This document shows, in pieces, positions 41,356 to 52,189 of a DNA stretch of 64,000 bases (position 1 is the stretch's first letter; each line of letters opens with the position of its first letter). The position numbers and the translations under genes were made by a program. Location: the NCBI RefSeq assembly GCF_000247695.1, contig NW_004624795.1, positions 12,030,747 to 12,094,746 on the forward strand, written 5' to 3'. This DNA comes from Heterocephalus glaber (lineage: Eukaryota; Chordata; Mammalia; Rodentia; Bathyergidae). The notes beneath the pieces were generated by a model. That model ran no database searches, was not told where the DNA came from, and worked only from the letters and a program-made list of their open reading frames with translations.

Positions 41356-41801
41356 CATTTGGGGAACCAGTCACAGTTACCAGTCCTAGAACAGAGCTTC
41401 TTCTCCAGAGATCATACCCATTTCACAGCCTCAGGTCCACCCAACCTGCATCCTCTACCGCCCATGCACACAACCTCAGAGCACCAGCCAAAGGCTCAAC
41501 TCTGATGTGATCCAAGTGGCAGGAAGTGGATCATTTAAATGCTAAAATCTTCATGGAATGAAAAAAATGTTGCATTTTTTCATAGGAATACTATGGAAAT
41601 GAGACAGTATGTTCCTAACGACTTGGCACTAAATAAGTAAAAAATACATCCTAAAAAAAAGATTATAAAATCTGTAATCACTTATGACAATAAAAGTATG
41701 CAGCTCCAACTGGAACTTCCATAACCAGGCTTAAATGTACTCTAAACCACAATTATACTGGGAGTCCAATGAACTGTAGAGCACAGAAAAGTACCACTGG
41801 G

Positions 41802-41890
41802 GACTGGGGATGTAGCTCAGTGGGTCTGCACCTGCCTTGCAAGGGAAAGGTCCTGAGTTCAATTCCCAGTACCAGAAAAAAAAAAAAAGA
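41802..41890 (+). mobile_element. ID-like SINE
   Basis: GGACTGGGGATGTAGCTCAG to GTTCAATTCCCAGTACCAG, then an A-run. Confidence 0.9.
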
Positions 41891-42015
41891 GAGAAAGAAA
41901 AAGAAAAATAGCATTGGACAAGGTTTTTGAACTAAAGCCACCTTGATGGCTATAATGTGGTCAATGATAATCTTGCTTGACTTGCTAGAGTTTAGCATGG
42001 CTCAGCCTAGATGAT

Positions 42016-42102
42016 TTTTTTTTCCTGTACCAGGGATGGAACTCAAGACCTTGCACTTGCAAGGCAGTTGCGGTGCCACTGAGCTACTTCTCCCACCCTC
42101 AA
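42016..42102 (-). mobile_element. ID-like SINE
   Basis: GTACCAGGGATGGAACTCAA to CACTGAGCTACTTCTCCCAC, between two CCTAGATGATTT repeats. Confidence 0.9.
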
Positions 42103-42109
42103 CCTAGAT

Positions 42110-42735
42110 GATTTATTTGATGGTCCAAGAATACCTTAGGGACCTTTATTTATCTCTTGGTATACTTCCCTGGAGCAAGTGGCCGCATCTGAAAACAATT
42201 CCCATGAGCACATCTGGTGCTCAGTGTGCTGCAGGTAGTGACAGTCATGGTCATCCTAGCCGAGCTGGTCCAGAGCACTGGGGAAACAAGGCACCCAGGG
42301 AGGGGTAGGGACCTGGCATCTGCTAGGCCTACTGGGGTGGAACTCGTCCTACACAGGTGTGGACAGAGGGAGGCTGTCCCATTTGGGAGGTAGAGCACAG
42401 AACCTGGGGAGCAGAACAACCGATGGTAAGCAGTTATTTAGTAACTTAGGAGGCATCACAGTCATCTGGCAAAACAAGAGGTGGACAGAGGGGAGCAACA
42501 GGTCAGCTATTAACACCCTTGACATGGTTGGTGAGGGAACAGTCAGCATTTAAAATGCTTCTGAATTATTGCAGTGACCCATAACATGCAGTCATGTGTC
42601 ACTTTGCCAGGACTAGTATCTGAAATACAGGAGTGCACATGAACGAATTGAATGAGTGAGACCCGTTGCCCATATTACCATAATTTTGTAGATTTCTGTT
42701 CATGGTTGGAAATGCAGATAAGTTCCTTTGTAATT
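42110..42735. other. Intergenic unique sequence
   Basis: Nothing identified beyond short spurious open frames. Confidence 0.45.
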
Positions 42736-42746
42736 AAGAAATAACA

Positions 42747-42836
42747 GGGGCCGGGGATTTAGCTCAGTGGTTTTGCCGCCTGCTGTGCAAGCGCAAGGAC
42801 CAGAGTTCGATCCCTGGTACCCCCCCCCCCAAAAGA
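42747..42836 (+). mobile_element. ID-like SINE, near-consensus
   Basis: GGGGCCGGGGATTTAGCTCA to GTTCGATCCCTGGTACC, with a C-run instead of an A-run at the start of the tail. Near-repeats AAGAAATAACA and AAGAAGTAACA flank it. Confidence 0.92.
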
Positions 42837-42984
42837 AAGAAGTAACAATTGCCACAATGTGTTTCCCTCCCCTTTGGAACAGATAGCCAGCTGTTGTTAT
42901 TTTTATTAAACTAAAGTGAAAATCACTGAGAAAATGAAATGTCAAATTCAGCTGGTCTACGGTTGAAGGGATGAATATCCTACA

Positions 42985-43245
42985 TGTACTCTATACAAAA
43001 AAACAAAAGAAAGGAAGGAAAGAAAAAAGGGAGGGAGGAAAAGAAAGAAAAGAAAAAAGGAAGAAAATGAAAAGAAAACCCAGGTGTGGTGGTACAGGGC
43101 TGTTAACCCCAGCATTCTGGGAGGCTGAAACAGGGTAGCAAGTTTGAGCCAGCCCGGGCGACTTCGTAACTTAGCGAAACAAAAACAAAACAGAAGAAGG
43201 AGGAGGAAGAGAAGGAGGAGGAAAAGGAGGAAGCAGGGGTTTGAT
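42985..43245 (+). mobile_element. B1-related SINE inside purine-rich low-complexity DNA
   Basis: CCCAGGTGTGGTGGTACAGG to GACTTCGTAACTTAGCGAAA at 43079-43190, bordered by (GAAA)/(GGA) rich tracts. Confidence 0.78.
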
Positions 43246-43249
43246 TATA

Positions 43250-44034
43250 GCAAAAAGCCCTGGAAGTCTGGGGAGAGTTAAACTTTAGTGAAAGTGGAAG
43301 TGAGAATAATATGTGATATGAGGCTCTGCATAAGCAGCAGGTGACTTTTTGATTCCAGAGAACAAGAGTCAGCTGTACAAACAATGTAGGGTTCAGCAGG
43401 GCTTGGAAAAGTGTCACACATGTTGTGTGCTGGTTAGAGGACATGAATAAATTGTATGGGCTCTTCATAGAATCTGATATTACACTAATATGCTTTGAAA
43501 GCTCTTTGAGCATTTTACTGGAAGCCTTACAACCACTAGGTTATTGGTGGGGATCTTCAAGTGGAGCCCTAAAACATGTTTCCCAAGAGGCTTGCTAAGC
43601 CCGGAAGAAGATGTTCTGACAATAAAAGAGCTGACACCTTCTTCCACTTTCAGACATTACAGGAAACAAGCGAGTGAAAGGGCAAGAAGAGTTGTCTTAA
43701 TTTGAAAGCAAAAAATAAAGAGGGAGACTATTGCATTTTGTGACCATTAACCCTGATATGTCAACTTCACTGATTAAGAAATGGCTAGCAGCTCTCTTTC
43801 ATTTCTCTGGAGGAACTCCAGTTTTCACCCTCACCTTGGACATCTGTCTCCTGGTTTCCATCACAGACTCTTCAGCTTCCTGATACAGACCTGCATGGGA
43901 CTCTATGGGCTTTGGACTCTGACTGAGTTATATCACCAACTTCTCTGGTTCTGCGTCTCACAGATGGACTATGATGGGACTTTTCAGCCTTTACAAGCAG
44001 GGCCCATCAGTAACTTCCTGTATCATCTTGTAAA
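43250..44034. other. Intergenic sequence
   Basis: No exon found. No named repeat except possible L1-like text from about 43990. Confidence 0.4.
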
Positions 44035-44645
44035 CAGACATCTCCTTTTCAGAGAGGAGAAACAGACATTTCTCAGACAAAGAAGTAAAAGCAGCAAATA
44101 AACATATGAAAAAATGTTCAACATCACTGGTCATTCGAGAGGTACAGATGAAAACAACGCTGAGATTCCACCTCACCCCAGAAAGGATGGCTGCTATCAA
44201 GAAATCAACCAATAACAAATGCTGGCGGGGCTGTGGGGAGAAAGGAACCCTTCTCCATTGTTGGTGGGAGTGCAGACTGGTGCAACCACTGTGGAAATCA
44301 GTATGGAGACACCTCAAAGAACTAGGACTGGAAGTCCCATTTGACCCAGCTATTCCCCTGCTGGGTATCTTCCCCAAAGAATTAAAAGAATCATACCACA
44401 GTGATATATGTGTGCCCATGTTTATAACAGCACAGTTTGTAATAGCTAAAGTTTGGAAACAACTCAAGTGCCCATCAACTGGAAACTGGATAAAGAAGAT
44501 GTGAGTGTTTTTTTTTTTAATAAAATGGAGTACTACTCAGCCATAAAGAATGAGAAACTAGAGACATTTATAGCTAAATGGATGCATATTGAGGCCATCC
44601 TCTTAAGTGAAATCTTAAGATTCTTTCCAACTCCAATACTCTGCA
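44035..44645 (+). mobile_element. L1 ORF2 3' end, sense
   Basis: Translates in one frame (44106-44504) to [36 protein letters not shown] and VCNAVV-independent segments typical of the L1 ORF2 C terminus, including the CWWEC zinc-knuckle-like motif ([20 protein letters not shown]). It ends at a stop after WIKKM, a truncation of the usual ORF. Frame-shifted continuation is at 44520-44640. Confidence 0.9.
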
Positions 44646-44649
44646 TTGT

Positions 44650-45505
44650 AATTTAAGTTCTCACTTAAAATCTTACCCACTATATCCCTACAACAATTAA
44701 TCCTTGTTTTCTTTTTGAATTAGAATCTTTTAGAGTGCTGGGATAATGCCAGGAGAAATCACTGGGAAAGCACCCCGCACTCTTCAGAGCAGGATAACTG
44801 GGGCATTGCTAGGGAAAATATGGACTTCAACTTCTGTCCCATTTCATTTAATCTGTTATTAGCTCCTAAAGTTCCAAGCAAATTTGGAGAATCTTTATGG
44901 ATGGAGTTGGAGGTGTCAGTAGAAGAAATCTCAGAGAGCTAATGGCATTTTCTAAGCATTTATTCCCAGTAAGTGTTTAGACACAATAGAGAGGCAGCTT
45001 AGAAACTCTTGGGACTTAATGGGTTTATGAGAAAAATAATTTGGAAATTTGTTTTTATGCGTCAATAGTAATCACTGTACCCATCAACTAGACCCAAATT
45101 CAAGCCTAATTTTGGCTTCATACTGGATGTTTTAAGGAAATAAATGAAATAATGTATAGCTAGCCACTTTGTGAGCTCTAGTCAAATTAGCAGAGTGCAT
45201 AGGCAATAGAGAACAAGAAAGAACATAAAACAAATTAAATACTACAAAAAATGTTAGTATGGTATATAGAGAATTAACATCATTCCTTGTTTTCAACACC
45301 GTGGTTACTGTCCTTTTCTGGCACTAAGGAACCTTTTTTTTTCTTTTCCCTAGTTACTATACATAATTCTTCTTTACTTTAATCTATTTCTAAGACATTA
45401 CAATTAAGATCCAGATTTAGTTTTACAAACACATAATAGGCATGACATTACACATAGACTAACTTCTGCTTTATGTTCTACAACTCAAACATTCTTTGAT
45501 TACCG
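44650..45505. other. AT-rich intergenic sequence
   Basis: No exon or repeat family recognised. Confidence 0.4.
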
Positions 45506-45509
45506 TAGC

Positions 45510-45850
45510 TCTGTTAAGAACTGAATTGTGTCCCCCACACCCTTCATACATCAAAGCGAAGGCCTGACTCCCAAAGTGATGTGACTATATATGGATATAG
45601 GGCCTTTAAGGAGGCAATTAAGGTTAACTGAATTAATAAGGGTGAGATATTAATAAAAAATAGAGGCATCAGGGGTTTGGAGGGAGGGAAAAATGGAGGG
45701 AGGGAGAGACAGACAGACAGGCTGAGACCATGCAACTCTATCTACAAGCCAAGGAGAGAGACTTGACCAGAAACCAACCCTGTTGGCATGTTATTCATGG
45801 ATTCCCAACATCCAGAAACGGAAGGAAAAAAAATTTCTATTGTTAAAAAA
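45510..45850 (+). mobile_element. Ancient ERVL-MaLR-like LTR
   Basis: GAACTGAATTGTGTCCCCCA, GGATATAGGGCCTTTAAGGA, CATCTACAAGCC-like text and CAAGGAGAGAGACTTG follow a common placental LTR. It ends in an A-rich run. Confidence 0.68.
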
Positions 45851-45859
45851 AAAAAAAAA

Positions 45860-46150
45860 GAAACGGCTAGCAAATTGCTCGAGCTCGCTCCTGGGTGTGT
45901 CTGGGCGGGTCACAGAGGTGTGGCCTTGGTGTCTCTGGCGGGTCCTTGGCCCCTTCCTTCCTCCCTGGCACTGGGCCACCATGAACTCAGCAGCTTTGCC
46001 CTAACATGCACTTCTGCCATGATGTTCCTGCCCTGGAGCCAGCTGATTTTTGGACTGAACCCCTCAAACTATCAGTTAAATTAAACCTTCCCTCCTTTAA
46101 ATTGTGGGTATCAAGTATTCTGCCCCAACAATGAAAAAGCTGACTAACAT
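45860..46150 (+). mobile_element. MaLR LTR 3' part
   Basis: GCCACCATGAACTCAGCAGC, GGACTGAACCCCTCAAACTA, TTAAATTAAACCTTCCCTCC and GCTGACTAACA. Confidence 0.62.
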
Positions 46151-46197
46151 ATGTCTTTACTTCCTTGGGTCTCTTCAGCCAAAAACATGGTATGTAG

Positions 46198-46297
46198 GGC
46201 CAGGGATTTAGCTCAGTGGTTCCACCGCCTGCCTCAAAAGGGCAAGGACCCAAGTTTGATCCCTGGTACCAAAAAACAAACAAACAAAAAAAAAAAC
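46198..46297 (+). mobile_element. ID-like SINE
   Basis: GGGCCAGGGATTTAGCTCAG to TTTGATCCCTGGTACC, flanked by AAAACATGGTAT repeats (46182-46193 and from 46302). Confidence 0.94.
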
Positions 46298-46389
46298 CAA
46301 AAAACATGGTATATAATCTCTCCACCTGTTTAGGAATTCCTTTATATCTCTCAAGGCTGTAAGGTTTACCCATGAATTGTGTGTGTGTG

Positions 46390-46593
46390 TTTGTCTGGCA
46401 GTACGGAGGATTGAGCCTAGGCCCTCATGTGTACAAGGCAAGCACTCTACCACTGAGCTACATCTCCATCGCTTCCTCATTTTATTTTGAGACAGGGTCT
46501 TGCTAAATTGGTCAAGCTGACCTTGAACTTGTGATCCTCCTGCCTCAGACTCCTAAGTAGGTGGGCTGACAAGCATGTGCTGTCATGCCTAGC
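46390..46593 (-). mobile_element. B1-dID SINE
   Basis: A (TG)n tail remnant, AGTACGGAGGATTGAGCCTA, then GAGACAGGGTCTTGCTAAAT to CTGTCATGCCTAGC. Confidence 0.85.
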
Positions 46594-46859
46594 AGTAAAT
46601 GAGATTTCTAAAATTAAAATTTCAAATTGTCATTCATATATAGGAACTTTTTTCTTTTTTATAAGCATATTATGTTCAGAAATGTTAGTGAACTTCGTTA
46701 GTTCTAAGGGTTTGTCTGAAGAGAACCTTGCATTTTCTATATTGTATATTGTCTTTTAAGTTTCACAGGAAAGTTCTTTATCCTTAGGTAAAAAAAAAAT
46801 CCATATTAAGTAATATAAACCCAGGCCTAAAATACCCTGTATTAACTTTCTGTAATTTA

Positions 46860-46938
46860 TTTTATTTTCGTTTGTTTGTTTTTTTGGTACCGGGGATCGA
46901 ACTCAGGACCTTGCGCTTGCGCGGCAGGCGCCAGAACC
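46860..46938 (-). mobile_element. 5'-truncated ID-like SINE
   Basis: GGTACCGGGGATCGAACTCA to GCGGCAGGCGCCAGAACC. The A-box half is missing. The perfect 16-bp repeat AACTTTCTGTAATTTA flanks it (46844-46859 and 46939-46954), so it inserted in truncated form. Confidence 0.95.
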
Positions 46939-46959
46939 AACTTTCTGTAATTTAATAAC

Positions 46960-47345
46960 CAACATTTATTTACCTCTTCCTGGAAATCATATTAGTTCAT
47001 GAAAGTGTTTTTCATATTATATACCACATTCTTTTCTTGAAGATTCATAAAAGCTCTGAGAAGCCCTGCAAAGAAACCTCTCAAACTTGGGTCAACTGTG
47101 CATTCCAAACTTATTTCATCATCGAACTACTGTTCAAGCAATGCTATCTGGCTTCCTGAGGAGCTACTTTTTCCAAAAAGCACACTCTGGGAATTAATGG
47201 CTTCATAAGATAAGTAATTAACAAAACAGACTAGTTAACCCTAGGAGTTTCTCAAAGAATCCACTATCTTCTTCACTGTATTCTGCGGAAGATAAGCTTG
47301 ATAGAACAAGAATCTACTTGACCTTTTCTATTTCTACTGTTTATG
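46960..47345. other. Intergenic sequence
   Basis: Nothing identified with confidence. Confidence 0.4.
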
Positions 47346-47379
47346 GGGGGGGGTTGCTTTGTTTTGTTTTTTTTTTGGG

Positions 47380-47495
47380 TTTGTTGGTTGGTTGGTTGGT
47401 GTTTTTTGAGGCAGGGTCTGGCTTTGTAGTTCAGGCTGGCCTCCAACTCATGGCGATCCTCCTGCCTTAGCTTCCCAAATGCTGGGATTAGGCTG
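47380..47495 (-). mobile_element. B1 SINE (3' truncated end in this orientation)
   Basis: TTTTTTGAGGCAGGGTCTGG to CCCAAATGCTGGGATTAGG. The last part (GTGTGCGCCACC..) is missing. Confidence 0.82.
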
Positions 47496-47504
47496 TTCAT
47501 GTTT

Positions 47505-47605
47505 TTGTTTATTTTGTTTGCTTTGCCTATGGGGCTAGGGATTGAACCCAGGGCCTCATGCTTGCTGACCAAGTGCTCTACCACTGAGCTACATCTCTTG
47601 CCCAA
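47505..47605 (-). mobile_element. ID SINE
   Basis: GGGGCTAGGGATTGAACCCA to CCACTGAGCTACATCTCTTG. Confidence 0.82.
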
Positions 47606-47609
47606 TATG

Positions 47610-48065
47610 TAACATTTTTATGTATAAGTTAAATGAAAAATAACTCCCTATGAGTGAGTGCCAACATTGTAAAAGAAAAATATTCATATTAAATATTGAG
47701 GGTTTACCCAATACTTCTGGGAAAGGGCCTTAGCTGGTCACAGCAGGAGATGTCCTTGTAATTCCTGTCAATATGTTTTGACTAAGGCAGAGATGACATT
47801 TTCTGCTGCTATTTCTCCTCCTGCTAAACCTCAGGGCCCCAGCTCTCCTGCCATGCTTTTCTTCTTTACACTGTACAGAACCACGAGTGTTTATCAAACA
47901 CTGTTCTTTCCGTGTTCTGGATTGTGTACAAAGGCTGCAGGTGAACCAGAGCATAACTAAATACAAAATCCTCTCAAGTGGAAGCATATTTTTATAGGGG
48001 GTTCTGACTATGTAAGTTTTCCTTGTTTTGCAATTTCTGATCGGTCAGCGTGTTTATCAGATTAA
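47610..48065. other. Intergenic sequence
   Basis: Nothing identified. Confidence 0.4.
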
Positions 48066-48080
48066 TTGAAAGGATAACGA

Positions 48081-48174
48081 AGGCCGGGGATTTAGCTCAG
48101 TGGTTTCGCCGCCTGCTGTGCAAGCGCAAGGACCCGAGTTCGATCCCTGGTACCAAAAAAAAAAAAAAGGAAAA
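48081..48174 (+). mobile_element. ID-like SINE, near-consensus
   Basis: Flanked by the perfect 13-bp repeat GAAAGGATAACGA (48068-48080 and 48175-48187), both Pol III boxes intact and an A-tail of 14. Among the youngest-looking copies. Confidence 0.96.
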
Positions 48175-48409
48175 GAAAGGATAACGATGTCTTCCTCAGT
48201 GGGTCTCACCCTGGCGTGCATCAAACTTACCAGTGGAGCTTGGAAAAATACAGGTTTTCCCGACCAGGGACCCTCTGAGTTAGAAACATCAGCACGAAGT
48301 TCAAACTCTTGTATTTTTAAAAATTATTTTTACAAACAGGTGGTTTTTCTGCCCTCAACCTCCTTCCCACGTCTGCAGAGCAGTTTTGGATCTCTCAATG
48401 GTTCTTAAC

Positions 48410-48570
48410 CATTCCTCGGTCACCGCCTTCTCAGCAGCAGCCTGCTCCTCCTTCTCAATCTCTTCAGGATCCGGGTAGCAGCAGATACCTGGCCTGACCT
48501 CCCGCGGGTGCTCACGGGAGATGATGCCACGCATGCGCAGAACTCCCTGGGCCAGCAAGGGGACCAGCTG
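48410..48570 (-). pseudogene. RPSA: RPSA (40S ribosomal protein SA / laminin receptor) processed pseudogene fragment
   Basis: On the minus strand the frame reads [18 protein letters not shown], then [18 protein letters not shown]. This matches the middle of RPSA around the LRMRGTISREHPWEV and [12 protein letters not shown] segments. It lacks the N-terminal two-thirds and the C-terminal tail, and it shows substitutions (for example GICCYPDP where the gene has a tyrosine- and phenylalanine-rich stretch). RPSA has introns, and this fragment crosses none that I can see. It is a truncated dead copy, about 160 bp. No poly(A) tail is visible on the 3' side. Ribosomal protein retropseudogenes are common in mammals. 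Confidence 0.82.
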
Positions 48571-48589
48571 ATGAGCCCTTTAAAAAGTC

Positions 48590-48750
48590 TTTCTTTCTTT
48601 CCTCCTTCCCCTCTCCCCCTCTCCTCTCTGTCGTCCTCCTCTTCCCCTCTTCCTCTTCCTTCTCTTTTGCACTGCTTGGGAATTGAACCCAGGACCATGC
48701 ACATGCTATGCAACTGATGTCCTCTACCCCTGAACTCCACCCTCAGGCCC
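48590..48750 (-). mobile_element. Pyrimidine-rich tract and ID SINE
   Basis: (CCTCT)-rich run at 48590-48665 (antisense tail), then GCTTGGGAATTGAACCCAGG to CCCTGAACTCCACCCTCAG. Confidence 0.75.
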
Positions 48751-48849
48751 AATAAACCATTTTTCAATATGCTCTTGTCTAAATTATTTTTCTGATTTTA
48801 ATTTAAAATAATGATAAAAATATTTTTAAAGGGAAAAAATCATTACATA

Positions 48850-49010
48850 TGGCCAGGCATGGTGGGGCAGGCCTGTAATCCCAGCACGTGGGAGGCTGAG
48901 GCAGGAGGATCATTGTGAGTTTGAAGTCAGCCTGGGCTACATAGTAAGTTCAAGGTCAATCTGAACTACAAAGTGAGCCCCTGTCTCAAAAAACAAAAAC
49001 AAAACAAACC
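48850..49010 (+). mobile_element. B1 SINE with 29-bp duplication
   Basis: GGCCAGGCATGGTGGGGCAG, GTCAGCCTGGGCTACATAGT, then TCAATCTGAACTACAAAGTG and an A-rich tail. Confidence 0.9.
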
Positions 49011-49019
49011 AAAAAATCA

Positions 49020-49655
49020 TTCCAAACCAGCCTTCCAAATACAAACAAATATTCTTTTCCATGTCAGGCTCTGGTCCTTGTTCATATGCAGAGAAATTTT
49101 TGAATTTTGAATTTGTCACCTAGCATTTTATTTTTCTTAAATTTCCACACTACCACACAATGATAATAATTGTCTTTTTAGCAATTGCATAATAGTCAAG
49201 CAACTATTTATTTGTATCATAATTTAGCTAACAACTCCCTTACTTCTGGAAATTCATGCTATATATTTTTGGTGGCTGTCGAAAAGATGGCAATAAAGAC
49301 CTCAATGTGTATGGATTTTGTTCAATTCCCTTGGGGACGTTTTTCTGGAAATCTCAATATTGGGTCAAAGGATATGACTTTTTTTTTTTTATGATTCTTG
49401 TTAATGATTGCTAAATTGCTTCCCTAAAGGTTGACAAATTTTCAAAGTAAGGCTCCGCTCCCTGGCAGTTAGGCCAGGAGGAAGGGGAGGGGCGGAAGAT
49501 GTTCTCCGAAAGTACCGCTCACCTTACCTTGCTTAAAGAGGGGCAGAAAAACCAAATAACCACCGTGCGGACCAGGACCCTGCACAACCATCACTGGGAT
49601 TTTCCTCCTTATCCTCTCTCCTTTGCAAAGAACCCTGGGAATTTCAGTCTCATGG
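49020..49655. other. Intergenic sequence
   Basis: 49050-49450 resembles old L1-like AT-rich text without firm landmarks. No exon. Confidence 0.35.
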
Positions 49656-49659
49656 GTCC

Positions 49660-49790
49660 TCATCTTACAGGTGAGGAGAGGATGGAAAGAGAGGCCTAGC
49701 AACTGGCCTGAGGGTCACACAATGAGTTTGAACTGACCTGTGGATTTGAACCCCATGTCTCACCACTGCAATATCACGCTACGGTTCACA
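49660..49790 (-). mobile_element. MIR SINE relic
   Basis: CATCTTACAGGTGAGGAGAG, CTGAGGGTCACACAATGAG and GATTTGAACCCCATGTC are antisense MIR landmarks. Confidence 0.7.
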
Positions 49791-49939
49791 GCACTTATTC
49801 CAGATGCAGTCCCAGAATCTTGCTGGAGGTACCTCCTCGGTCATAAATTAGTTAAAAATAAAATCTCATAATATAACCAATGAGGCAGCTTAAAGATGTC
49901 CAAAGTAATGCCTCCTCTTCTCCCATGAAGAGGTGGGAT

Positions 49940-50115
49940 CGGCTGGTTGTGGTGGCTCACACTGAAATCCCAGCACTCTGGGAGGCTGTGGCAAGAGGAC
50001 CATAAGTTTAAGTCTCATTTGGGCAACTTAGTGAGATTCTGTCACAAAATGAAACAAAGGATAATAAAAAGGGATGGGGACATAGCCTTAGTGCAATTCC
50101 GAGTACTCAAGGTGA
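49940..50115 (+). mobile_element. B1-dID SINE, diverged
   Basis: GGCTGGTTGTGGTGGCTCAC, GCAACTTAGTGAGATTCTGT and a shortened ID arm with TGGGGACATAGCCTTAGTGC. Confidence 0.78.
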
Positions 50116-50177
50116 AAAGAAAAGGAAGGAAGGAAATAGAATCTACTGATTGTCTCCTTGAATCTCAGCTGCCTTGG

Positions 50178-50263
50178 TAATTTTTTTCTTGGTACTGGGA
50201 ATCGAACTCAGGACCTTGTTCTTGCCAGTGGATGCAGCACCACTGAGCTACATCCTCAGTCCA
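50178..50263 (-). mobile_element. ID-like SINE
   Basis: GGTACTGGGAATCGAACTCA to CACTGAGCTACATCCTCAGT. Confidence 0.88.
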
Positions 50264-50599
50264 GGCCTGGTAAGTTTTGATCCATACAATATAGGACAAG
50301 AGAAGCTGCCTTGGTCTGGCCTAGGTCTTAATTACAACACCTGGCAGCTTCAACAGTCACCCTCTTGGAGTCCTGAGCCAACACGTAAAGAGGTCCAGGT
50401 TTTTTTGGAGAGAACACTACAGAAAGAAAAAAATGGGCGGGCAGCCTACCTTTCCAGCTCACAGCTGGGGCGCTAGACCCACCATTGTTGCCAGAATGGA
50501 TCTTCCATCCTCAGTCAAGTCATCTGGCTGACAACACATGAAGTAGAAACCAGTCATCCTCAGGAGCTATCAATTGTTTTAAAAGCCATAAGGCGTTAA

Positions 50600-50748
50600 A
50601 TTGGTACACACCTATAGTCCCATCACTCAGGAGGCTGAGGCAGGAGGATCCTTGTGAATTGTAGGCCAGCCTGGGCTACATAGTGAATTCAAGGACAGCC
50701 TGGAATACATGGCAAGACCCTGTCTCAAGCCTGCCCCCCATAAATAAA
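50600..50748 (+). mobile_element. B1 SINE with 29-bp duplication (5' truncated)
   Basis: Starts near CACACCTATAGTCCCATCAC. Doubled AGGCCAGCCTGGGCTACATA / AGGACAGCCTGGAATACATG units. Confidence 0.88.
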
Positions 50749-50749
50749 A

Positions 50750-51415
50750 GCCACTAAGAGTTGGGGTAGTTTATTATGCAACAAAGACAACGCAAGTAAT
50801 AGAGGTGTGTTAGTGAATGCCCAATTTAGAAAGAGTGTCAGTGACAGGTTCAGTCTTCTCTAACTCTCACACAGCAGAAGGAAGCTCATTGATATTTACT
50901 TCCTCACCTGCCGCCTAGCTCTTAACCTCTGTCACAGCTCTGGTCCTGCTGCATGCAACCTTAACTTATGTTCATGTCTCCCATCCCTACCAGACTGGGT
51001 GTAATTCACCTGCGTAACCAAAGTCCTTACACAAAGACCTGGTAAAAAATAATTGTTCAACACATGTTTATTGAATTGGGACTTGCTCTTGATTCATTGA
51101 TGAAAGCACTTGAAACGGAACAATATATATTTTTTTTATTGTGCTCAGCACTGTGCATTTAACATGAATTATCTTATCTTACCTTCACAACAATCCCACA
51201 TGGTGGGCTGAGAGGTTGCAGGGTCTGCTTGAGGTTGCAGTGCTGTGGAGCCACAGAGATTCATGGGCCATCTGAGGCCAGAGGCCATACTTTGCAAAGA
51301 AAAAAATTTTATTACAAAACATTTCAATCATATAAATATAGAGTTGAATGAAGTACACACCCATGCACTTCTACGCTCTCTTAACTTCTTATATTTGCTT
51401 CAAGAATGTATAATT
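50750..51415. other. Intergenic sequence with a MIR-like relic
   Basis: TGCTCAGCACTGTGCATTTA at about 51142 resembles antisense MIR/L3. The rest is unique. Confidence 0.4.
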
Positions 51416-51419
51416 TTTT

Positions 51420-51535
51420 TGTTTTGTTTTGTTTTTTGAGATAGGATCTCAGGCTGGCCTCGAACTCATGACTATCCTCCTGCCTCAGCCTCCCGAGTTC
51501 TGGGATTATAGGTGTGCAGCACCACATCTGGCTCT
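51420..51535 (-). mobile_element. B1 SINE
   Basis: TTTTTTGAGATAGGATCTCA to GTGCAGCACCACATCTGGC. Confidence 0.86.
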
Positions 51536-51539
51536 GTGA

Positions 51540-51925
51540 TACTTCTGAAGGAATAAAATAATATAGATTCAGCAGAAGTCACCTTTATACCCTCCCAATT
51601 CCAGAGAGAGAAAAAGAGAGAGAGAGAGATCTCCATATCCTCAGGGAACCCCTCCAGGGATACCAAGATTTATAGATGCTCAACTCATATAAAATACCAT
51701 AATGTTTGCATGTGACCAATTCACATCCTCCCATATGTTTTAGATCATCTGTAGACTGCTTATAATACCTAGTACAATGTAAATGGTGTGTAAATAATCA
51801 TTGTACTGTGTCATTTAGGGAATAATGACAAGAAAAAAGTCAGTACCAGTTCAGCATAGACAAATTTTTTAAAGTCTCCCTCCTTGGGTGGTTGAATCGG
51901 TGAATGTGGCTCCTGATGAGAAGAT
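51540..51925. other. Intergenic sequence
   Basis: Nothing identified. Contains a short (GA)n run near 51605-51630. Confidence 0.4.
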
Positions 51926-51929
51926 TGTT

Positions 51930-52117
51930 TGTTTGCTGTCTTTTTGCAGTGCTGGGCAGTGAACCTAAGGAGTACTGAGCTCCATCCCCAGCCCTTTTTA
52001 CTCTTATATTTTCAGACAAGGTCTTGGTAAGTTGCGCAGCCGGGCTTCAAACTTTCGATCCTCCTGTCTCAGCCTCTGGAGAAGCTGGGATTATAGCCAC
52101 ATGCTGCTGTACCTGGC
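51930..52117 (-). mobile_element. B1-dID SINE
   Basis: CAGTGCTGGGCAGTGAACCT, CTGAGCTCCATCCCCAGCCC and AGACAAGGTCTTGGTAAGTT to GCTGCTGTACCTGGCT. Confidence 0.82.
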
Positions 52118-52189
52118 TGGTTCCTGAGGATATGAAGGCCTGATGGTACATCCTTCCCCTCCTCCTTGCTTGATCCCAAGACAACCAAC

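Noticed and set aside
44106..44504. 132-codon open frame with CWWEC motif as a host gene
   Set aside because: It is the end of L1 ORF2, including its characteristic C-terminal text, and it is truncated and shifted at the end.
45788..46084. 98-codon frame across 45.8-46.1 kb
   Set aside because: It spans the A-run and the edge of a MaLR LTR, with no coding signature.
48081..48174. Possible tRNA gene (A and B boxes, acceptor-like ends)
   Set aside because: It ends in an A-tail, has perfect target duplications and many dispersed copies, so it is a tRNA-derived SINE. The same applies to all similar units in the window.
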